A stretch of 5,178 nucleotides of DNA, from the NCBI GenBank assembly GCA_015655485.1, contig JAATEZ010000489.1, positions 1 through 5,178 on the forward strand, read 5' to 3'. Source of the stretch: Lactobacillales bacterium (GTDB lineage: Bacteria; Bacillota; Bacilli; Lactobacillales; Vagococcaceae). The notes under the pieces are model-generated. The model was not told the DNA's origin and ran no database searches. It saw nothing but the letters and a program-made list of their open reading frames with translations. The translations under genes and the position numbers were made by a program. Below are positions 1 to 4,144 of this stretch, in pieces (position 1 is the first letter of the stretch; every line of letters starts with the position of its first letter).

Positions 1-512
1 ATTTCTAAATTACGATCATAATTTGTAGTAAATATATTTTGGAAAGTATTTAAGTAATCAATAAATCCTTTAGTATACTTCTTGTATAACTCTTGAATTT
101 TTCCTTTATTGTATATACTATCTACTAACATCATTTTAATACTTTGTGTGATAATATATCTATCTGGATTATACACTTCTAATTTGTTACACACTAAAAA
201 GTGAATCAGAAAATAATCCTCTAACCCAATATCATATGATTTAATATCTTTACATCCAGAATAACGATTTTTAAAATGATCTAACGAACCTTCTCGAATT
301 CCAGTAATATATGAATCATAATCTCCTTTTAAAATAGCTGTAACTTCTTCAAATAATTTTTCAAAATATTTAATTGTATCAAAATGATATAAGTCTTCAG
401 GAAAATCTCTTTTATAAAGATTTCTTCTAGCTCTTTTTATTATTTCCCTATTCGAATAATCTGAGCCACCAAATTGGATTATGACTCCATTTCCAATAAG
501 TAAATTATTCAA
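1..512 (-). CDS. SIR2-like domain protein, N-terminal part (cut by window edge)
   Basis: The frame is open for 170 codons from TTG at 512-510 to the window edge, so the C-terminus is missing. Seen: residues 4-16 read LLIGNGVIIQFGG, a nucleotide-binding-like glycine turn, and residues 161-170 read FTTNYDRNLE. The TTNYD motif corresponds to the TQNID motif of sirtuins, where Asn and Asp contact NAD. This pair of motifs is typical of bacterial SIR2-like proteins. Several families of these act in anti-phage defence by consuming NAD, so a defence role is an inference here. No signal peptide or membrane segment is seen, so it is probably cytoplasmic. The TTG start is chosen because AAGGAG lies 8 nt upstream and no ATG gives the N-terminal motif. 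GC is roughly a quarter by eye, against about 38% in the conjugation genes, which suggests separate acquisition. An AbiH-type protein is a less likely alternative. Confidence 0.68.
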   Translation of the reverse strand, partial: MNNLLIGNGVIIQFGGSDYSNREIIKRARRNLYKRDFPEDLYHFDTIKYFEKLFEEVTAILKGDYDSYITGIREGSLDHFKNRYSGCKDIKSYDIGLEDYFLIHFLVCNKLEVYNPDRYIITQSIKMMLVDSIYNKGKIQELYKKYTKGFIDYLNTFQNIFTTNYDRNLE

Positions 513-520
513 TTGTATCT

Positions 521-526
521 CTCCTT
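521..526 (-). promoter_or_regulatory. Ribosome binding site fixing the TTG start of the SIR2-like gene
   Basis: Read on the minus strand this is AAGGAG, a near-perfect Shine-Dalgarno sequence. It ends 8 nt before TTG at 512-510, which is ideal spacing. It supports a TTG start rather than a start further inside the gene. Confidence 0.75.
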
Positions 527-548
527 CTGATGGATATTTACTAATTTT

Positions 549-577
549 ATTTTATCACAAATATGAGTATACAATTT
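549..577 (-). promoter_or_regulatory. Possible extended -10 promoter for the SIR2-like gene
   Basis: On the minus strand, TAAAAT (complement of 549-554) is preceded by TGA, giving an extended -10 element. It lies about 37 nt upstream of the TTG start. No good -35 box is seen at the usual distance: the 17-nt-spaced hexamer reads AAATTG. A second -10-like TATACT (complement of 566-571) also lacks a good -35. The region is very AT-rich, so chance matches are likely. Confidence 0.35.
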
Positions 578-637
578 TAGAATTATTTATATTTATTTTT
601 TTTCATTATTTTTACAATAGTATTTACTACTTTATTT

Positions 638-667
638 TTAACTAAAAAATAATCATTACTCTATAAT
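638..667 (+). promoter_or_regulatory. Likely promoter of the surface protein / conjugation operon
   Basis: TATAAT at 662-667 is a perfect sigma-A -10 box. TTAACT at 638-643 matches TTGACA at four of six positions, with an 18-nt spacer. Transcription would start near 673-675, at the foot of the 673-693 hairpin. It is placed upstream of the terminator at 790-817. The 35 nt between that terminator and the surface protein ATG leave little room for another promoter, so transcripts of the operon probably start here. Confidence 0.5.
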
Positions 668-672
668 TTCTA

Positions 673-700
673 GCCCTTGTAAATGACAAGGGCCTTTTCC
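673..700 (+). terminator. Perfect 8-bp hairpin followed by a short T stretch
   Basis: GCCCTTGT at 673-680 pairs perfectly with ACAAGGGC at 686-693 across the 5-nt loop AAATG, followed by CTTTTCC. The stem is GC-rich and the T run is short, so it would be a weak terminator at best. Because it begins at the predicted transcription start, it may instead be a 5' stabilising hairpin, or one arm of a larger leader structure. No + strand gene lies upstream in this window for it to terminate. Confidence 0.5.
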
Positions 701-716
701 TATTGGAGGAATTCTA

Positions 717-773
717 TTGAAAATTCTTATCCGCAGTCCAACTAAAAACCTGCTTCTATCCATACACTATTAA
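717..773 (+). CDS. Putative 18-codon leader peptide
   Basis: TTG at 717-719 opens a short frame ending at TAA 771-773, reading MKILIRSPTKNLLLSIHY. A very strong Shine-Dalgarno GGAGGA at 705-710 stands 6 nt before the TTG, better than that of the surface protein gene downstream. Seen: the ORF sits between the promoter-proximal hairpin and the terminator-like hairpin at 790-817. Known: short ORFs in this position often act as sensors in attenuation, where a moving or stalled ribosome changes downstream folding. Inference: this is a regulatory leader rather than a functional peptide. I do not recognise the peptide, and such a short ORF could be chance; the strong ribosome binding site is the main support. 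Confidence 0.45.
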   Translation: MKILIRSPTKNLLLSIHY

Positions 774-789
774 AAGTTACTCTTTTTTA

Positions 790-817
790 ACGTTCAACTC
801 ATCGAACGTCTTTTTTT
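790..817 (+). terminator. Intrinsic terminator / attenuator in the 5' leader of the surface protein gene
   Basis: ACGTTC at 790-795 pairs with GAACGT at 804-809 across an 8-nt loop, followed by C and seven T at 811-817. It lies 17 nt after the leader ORF stop and 35 nt before the surface protein ATG. It therefore falls inside the untranslated leader of the operon and not at the end of a gene. An additional weak A-T stem may form just upstream (771-790). The six-base-pair stem is short, so termination is probably partial, as expected of an attenuator. Confidence 0.6.
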
Positions 818-852
818 ATACCCAAAATTTTTGAAAGAAAGGAATAAAATTC

Positions 853-1710
853 ATGCGAACCAAGATTTTACGGAAATTCACACAAGGCCTCACCGCATTT
901 TTTACACTACTCACGGTATTTCTCGGGATTATTCCCACAGAGGAGGTTCATGCTAATACGCTAGAACTTGATGAGAAAACTTCCTATAGTTACGTCGGTT
1001 ATAGTTCCATGGTTGGACGAACGGTTGATAATTCCCCTATTTACATTATGAAAATCGATGGTAAACGCGTTTTCTGCGTGGAATCAGGTGTACTTGCCAA
1101 TAGTGGCACAGGCTATGTTTCTGAGAAATACGTTGCTGCGAAAAAAGAAATCTTATCTAAGATTGCCTATTATGGTTACACTCTAACCAATAAAACTGAG
1201 CTTGACTATGCCACCACGCAAGTCATGATTTGGGAAGAATTGGGAGATAATCTAAGCTCTACCGATATTCCCAATTATCAAACCCGTAAAGCGGCGATTC
1301 TTAAAAAAGTAGAAAAACATGATACCTTACCTTCTTGGAATAGCCAAACAGTAAATGTAACCGCTGGAACCACCACCACTTTAAAAGACACCAATCAAGT
1401 GCTTTCCGATATGACACTCACTTCAAATAATACGAACATGTCCATCAAACAGGATGGAAACACCTTGACCCTATCTCCCAATGCCACTTCTAAAACAGGA
1501 ACACTGACCTATCAAAAAGTCGCAAGCACACATATTGGAACTTCTATTATTTATCGGAAGACTAACCAACAATCGCTGGTTGAATTCCATCTGGAAAATC
1601 AAAAACAAGCCAGCATTAAACTAAATGTTACTCACCTTGGCAATCTCGAAGTGAAAAAAATCGATGCCACCACTAAGAAAGTACTGCCAAACACTACTTT
1701 GCATTTTTAA
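853..1710 (+). CDS. Secreted N-terminal half of the adhesin: signal peptide and thioester (TQXA-type) domain
   Basis: The 285-residue product starts at ATG 853, with AAAGGA (838-843) 9 nt upstream. Residues 1-34 form a signal peptide: basic start MRTKILRK, hydrophobic core, and VHA before a likely cut after residue 34. Residues about 45-155 match a Gram-positive thioester domain. Cys75 in FCVE and Gln123 in TQVMIWE (Trp127) are the expected pair that forms an internal Cys-Gln thioester. In this family the bond can react covalently with a surface on the target cell. Residues about 160-260 are Thr/Asn-rich and probably beta-structured. Residues 265-285 start a CnaB domain (VKKID; Lys269 is the probable isopeptide lysine), which is cut by the TAA. 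If translated as it stands, the product would be secreted and released rather than anchored. Confidence 0.8.
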   Translation: MRTKILRKFTQGLTAFFTLLTVFLGIIPTEEVHANTLELDEKTSYSYVGYSSMVGRTVDNSPIYIMKIDGKRVFCVESGVLANSGTGYVSEKYVAAKKEILSKIAYYGYTLTNKTELDYATTQVMIWEELGDNLSSTDIPNYQTRKAAILKKVEKHDTLPSWNSQTVNVTAGTTTTLKDTNQVLSDMTLTSNNTNMSIKQDGNTLTLSPNATSKTGTLTYQKVASTHIGTSIIYRKTNQQSLVEFHLENQKQASIKLNVTHLGNLEVKKIDATTKKVLPNTTLHF

Positions 1711-1761
1711 TATGGCAGTGTTAAAAAAGATATTGTCACAGACAAAAATGGCGTTACAACC

Positions 1762-3480
1762 TTGTCAGATATTACAGAAGGCACAACCGTTACTGTCACT
1801 GAAATGAAATCACCTAATGGATATATCAATCAAGGACTTAGTCAGAAAATCACGATTGAACCAAACAAAACCGTGCGTTTAACTTTTACTAACCAAGAAC
1901 AAAAAGGCATTGCAACAATCAAAAAAATGGGCCAAATTCCAGAAAAAGTGACAACTTCTGAAACAAAATTTGGAAAGCTTTATCAATTCGAGTATGATTA
2001 CCAAGCCCTTGCAAATGTACATTATCAAATTAAAGCAACAAAAGATATTCACTCTATTGATGGCTCATTGAAATATAAAAAAGGTACAACAGTTGAGACC
2101 ATCACGACTGATAAAAATGGAGAGGCAAAAACACCAGAACTTTACTTGGGCAACTATGAAGCGGTAGAAAGCAATGCGCCAAAAGGCTATACCCTTACGG
2201 AAAAGTCGCTTTCTTTCACCCTCACCTACGCTGGCCAAAATAAAACCATCGCAACAACTTCTTTAGCTGCTAAAAATGATTTTCAAACTCTTCACATCCA
2301 AATTATGAAAGATGAAGAAGTGTTAACTGCTTGGTCAAAAAATCAACCCGTTATCCATACGCAAAAAGCAGATGGACAAGTTTTTGGTTTATTTACTCGT
2401 GAAGCACAAACACTCTCAGATGGGACGATGATTCCGACTAATTCCCTTGTAGGTACGGAAACAGTTGACTCCGGTATTGCTAGTTTTAAATTGAAATTAC
2501 CACAAGGAAAGTATTATGCCAAAGAGCTCGAAACAAAAGATACATTAATACTTGATACTAAAGAATACGCTATTGATTTTACCGCTCAAACAAATCAAGC
2601 CATTTATCCAATTACTATTTACCAAGATCAAGTCCTATATGGTGATAAAGTGACCGATCAAGAACAAACCCCTTTACGCAACACTTTGCATAAGAATCAA
2701 TTTTCTATCAAAAAAGCGAATGAACAGGCGTCCTTTGATAAAAACAAGGTGACCTACGCTTTTAGTCAAGCAGGAACAGGTGCCACTTTCACGTTATCTG
2801 ATCGTAAAGGAAAAATCATGCAAGAAGTGGTAATCGATAAAAATGGTATGGCTACCTTTAAACAAGTGCCTGTTGGTACCTATTATCTAAAAGAAAAAGC
2901 GGTTGCTAGTGATGATTACTTACTAGACAAAGAAACCATTCGCATTGAATCCACCAAAACAGGTATTCAGGCTTTGAATGCGCAAAAGAAAGTCATTGCC
3001 AGTCAACCCGCAGAAACAAAAAAAGAGACTGCTACTCTTTTATCCTTTGAAAACAAACTAATAAAAGGAACAGTTGTGCTGACCAAAAAAGATATTTCTA
3101 CTGGCAAAGTTTTACCTAATACCAAGGTACGAATTCTTAATCAAACGAAAAAAGTTTTGGTTGAAGGAAAAACGGATAAAAATGGCATCTTTACGTTTAA
3201 AAATTTACCAAAAGGCCAATATTATTTTCAAGAAGTTGAAGCGCCAACCGGTTATCAAGTTGACACCACACCAATCAAATTTGAAATCAAAGAAAATGGA
3301 AAGGTTGTGAAATGTAACATGACCAATCAAAAAATCCCAGAATCATTCAAAGAAACAATTCTACCAGAAACAGGAGATGCCAATAAACGGATATTCACTG
3401 TCATAGGTGCTTGTCTATCAATTGGCGCAATTGCAATGCTTTGTTCTTTACGTAAGAAAAAAAATAAGCTCAAAAAATAA
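1762..3480 (+). CDS. C-terminal half of the adhesin: CnaB repeats and LPETG sortase anchor (probably not translated on its own)
   Basis: The earliest start-like codon after the stop is TTG 1762, without a ribosome binding site, so this start is nominal. Coding similarity really begins at 1711. Numbered from 1762, about four to five CnaB-like modules follow: the end of the first (Glu14, Asn44 in FTNQ), one around 48-172, a diverged one around 175-290, one around 312-431, and one around 435-525. Most carry the (T/I)DKNG turn and a YxxxE strand ending, plus a final (F/M)TNQ or FENK strand. These are the Lys/Glu/Asn positions of isopeptide-forming domains. Next come LPETG at 3361-3375, a hydrophobic helix (IFTVIGACLSIGAIAML) and the tail RKKKNKLKK, a standard sortase signal. 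The next gene starts 22 nt later, so the unit is part of the operon. Confidence 0.72.
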   Translation: MSDITEGTTVTVTEMKSPNGYINQGLSQKITIEPNKTVRLTFTNQEQKGIATIKKMGQIPEKVTTSETKFGKLYQFEYDYQALANVHYQIKATKDIHSIDGSLKYKKGTTVETITTDKNGEAKTPELYLGNYEAVESNAPKGYTLTEKSLSFTLTYAGQNKTIATTSLAAKNDFQTLHIQIMKDEEVLTAWSKNQPVIHTQKADGQVFGLFTREAQTLSDGTMIPTNSLVGTETVDSGIASFKLKLPQGKYYAKELETKDTLILDTKEYAIDFTAQTNQAIYPITIYQDQVLYGDKVTDQEQTPLRNTLHKNQFSIKKANEQASFDKNKVTYAFSQAGTGATFTLSDRKGKIMQEVVIDKNGMATFKQVPVGTYYLKEKAVASDDYLLDKETIRIESTKTGIQALNAQKKVIASQPAETKKETATLLSFENKLIKGTVVLTKKDISTGKVLPNTKVRILNQTKKVLVEGKTDKNGIFTFKNLPKGQYYFQEVEAPTGYQVDTTPIKFEIKENGKVVKCNMTNQKIPESFKETILPETGDANKRIFTVIGACLSIGAIAMLCSLRKKKNKLKK

Positions 3481-3490
3481 ATTAAGAAAT

Positions 3491-3495
3491 GAGGA
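3491..3495 (+). promoter_or_regulatory. Ribosome binding site choosing the start of the DUF961 gene
   Basis: GAGGA lies 7 nt before ATG 3503 but only 1 nt before the in-frame ATG 3497. This selects 3503 as the start. The longer frame opening at 3407 overlaps the adhesin's membrane helix codons and has no such site. Confidence 0.7.
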
Positions 3496-3502
3496 AATGA
3501 AC

Positions 3503-3862
3503 ATGGAACTAACTTATATTATTCCTGAAATGACGCAGACGTTCGGAACGTTAGAATATGCTGGGGAAGGAAAAGTCGAACAACGTCGGTTAAATGGCAA
3601 GGTCATGCTTGCCTCTCGCAGTTATAATCTCTATTCTACTGTTCAACGTGCCGACGATATTATCGTCGTCTTACCAGCGGAAGCGGGTGAAAAACATTTT
3701 GATTATAACGATGAAGTTGAACTAATCAACCCGGTTGCGAATACCGTCGCTACTCCAACTTATCGCGGTGCTGATTTGGATTGGTATATGAAAGCCGAGG
3801 ATTTAGTGCTTAAGAAAAAAGCGGCACCAGTTCATGATAAGCCACGGAAAGAACAACGCTAA
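3503..3862 (+). CDS. ydcP: DUF961 (YdcP/HelP-like) conjugation protein, Tn916 Orf22/Orf23 relative
   Basis: The product is 119 residues and starts MELTYIIPEMTQTFG. The C-terminal half carries the family signature: FDYNDEVELINPVANTVAT (residues 66-84) followed by YRGADLDWYMKAEDLVL (87-103). Then comes a basic tail ending HDKPRKEQR. Known: in ICEBs1 the DUF961 protein HelP is a processivity factor that helps the host helicase PcrA unwind element DNA, and Tn916 encodes relatives just before its coupling protein. Role here, by family and position: cytoplasmic replication/processing of the ICE before transfer. Tn916 has two DUF961 genes in this region; only one is visible here, and the second slot is taken by an unrelated small ORF. 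It starts 22 nt after the adhesin stop, and its TAA directly abuts the next ATG. The length is normal for the family and no damage is seen. Confidence 0.9.
   Translation: MELTYIIPEMTQTFGTLEYAGEGKVEQRRLNGKVMLASRSYNLYSTVQRADDIIVVLPAEAGEKHFDYNDEVELINPVANTVATPTYRGADLDWYMKAEDLVLKKKAAPVHDKPRKEQR
3652..3668. repeat. Near-perfect 17-nt palindrome inside the DUF961 gene
   Basis: CGACGATA and TATCGTCG flank a single central T. It falls within codons for ADDIIVV, so coding constraint (GAC GAT ... GTC GTC) could create it by chance. It has the size of a dimeric repressor operator, but it lies within a gene and no T run follows. Confidence 0.4.
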
Positions 3863-4108
3863 ATGTCTCCTCCTATCTTTGAGATCATTCGATTAGAATC
3901 CTTTACTCAAGATTTCAAACAAGTCATTACATCAGACTATCCTCTCCCCTTATCAATCGTCACCAAAGACGTGATGGCGTTATGCTCGGAATCCCCCACC
4001 AAGCATAACGTTTTATTTTTAGCTAAAAGTTATAGTAAAACTGGGCGTTTAATTCGATTCCATTTTTTTCTTTCTCCGCCCTATTTGTTATACCTTAACT
4101 ACACATAA
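3863..4108 (+). CDS. Small conserved-looking protein of unknown function between ydcP and tcpA
   Basis: The 81-residue ORF starts at ATG 3863, directly after the TAA of the DUF961 gene and in the same frame, so translation is probably coupled. A weak GGAAAG (3846-3851) lies 11 nt upstream. I do not recognise a family. Visible features are an acidic/aromatic N-terminal half (FEIIRLESFTQDFK), a middle part with one Cys (residue 41), and a hydrophobic aromatic C-terminus (RFHFFLSPPYLLYLNYT) that could associate with membrane or a partner. There is no signal peptide. Its position, between a DNA-processing factor and the coupling ATPase, suggests a conjugation role, but that is inference only. A terminator-like hairpin (3978-4020) lies within it, so part of this stretch may be under RNA-structure constraint and not only protein constraint. 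It may also be a remnant replacing a second DUF961 gene. Confidence 0.6.
   Translation: MSPPIFEIIRLESFTQDFKQVITSDYPLPLSIVTKDVMALCSESPTKHNVLFLAKSYSKTGRLIRFHFFLSPPYLLYLNYT
3978..4020 (+). terminator. Terminator-like hairpin inside the small ORF, upstream of the coupling protein gene
   Basis: CGTTATGCT (3978-3986) pairs perfectly over 9 bp with AGCATAACG (4002-4010) across a 15-nt loop. TTTTATTTTT follows immediately at 4011-4020. Two G-U pairs could extend the stem. The form is that of an intrinsic terminator on the + strand, but it is within the operon about 125 nt before the coupling protein start. When ribosomes translate the small ORF they would cover it, so it could act as a polarity or attenuation switch. 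Confidence 0.5.
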
Positions 4109-4131
4109 TGATCATCTTCTGTCTAAAAGAA

Positions 4132-4137
4132 AGGCGG
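4132..4137 (+). promoter_or_regulatory. Ribosome binding site of the coupling protein gene
   Basis: AGGCGG resembles the Shine-Dalgarno core with one change. It ends 7 nt before the ATC at 4145-4147, exactly where an ATG would be expected. It is the only good site between the previous gene and the conserved N-terminus. Confidence 0.55.
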
Positions 4138-4144
4138 TATATTT

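Larger units (their letters stand above)
513..852. other. Divergent control region between the SIR2-like gene and the conjugation operon
   Basis: This 340-nt stretch has no long gene. Positions 527-660 are extremely AT-rich and hold the possible minus-strand promoter. From about 662 the base composition becomes more balanced. The + strand then carries a -10 box, a hairpin, an 18-codon leader ORF and a terminator-like hairpin, each listed separately. The compositional change near 660-670 could mark the edge of the mobile element, but no direct repeat or integrase target is recognisable, so this is only a suggestion. Confidence 0.6.
853..3480 (+). pseudogene. Thioester/CnaB LPXTG surface adhesin gene interrupted by one in-frame stop
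   Basis: The frames 853-1710 and 1711-3480 are the same frame, separated only by TAA at 1708-1710. Read through, they give one coherent 875-codon surface protein: signal peptide, thioester domain, several CnaB domains, LPETG (codons 837-841), membrane helix and basic tail. The stop falls inside the first CnaB domain, between LHF and YGSVKKD. A lysine codon AAA would be restored by a single T to A change, so AAA to TAA is the simplest history. The stop separates the secretion signal from the cell wall anchor, so neither half alone can make an anchored adhesin. Related proteins sit at this place, before the DUF961 gene, in some Tn916-like elements, which fits ICE cargo. A sequencing error or readthrough is not excluded. 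Confidence 0.75.

Noticed and set aside
1762..1764. TTG as the real start of a separate LPXTG protein
   Set aside because: There is no Shine-Dalgarno sequence and no signal peptide follows. The CnaB domain begins upstream of it, before the stop, so this is a continuation of the first half.
1712..1807. ATG just after the adhesin stop as a restart point
   Set aside because: It is in another frame and soon reaches a stop. It has no ribosome binding site and would not produce CnaB sequence.
853..3480. Programmed stop-codon readthrough or selenocysteine-like recoding at 1708
   Set aside because: The stop is TAA followed by T, a strong termination context, and I saw no evident downstream stem-loop. 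It cannot be excluded without protein data, but a point mutation or error is simpler.
3407..3502. N-terminal extension of the DUF961 frame, starting inside the adhesin tail
   Set aside because: It overlaps the coding of the adhesin membrane helix and basic tail, has no ribosome binding site, and is not part of the family. GAGGA at 3491-3495 points to ATG 3503.
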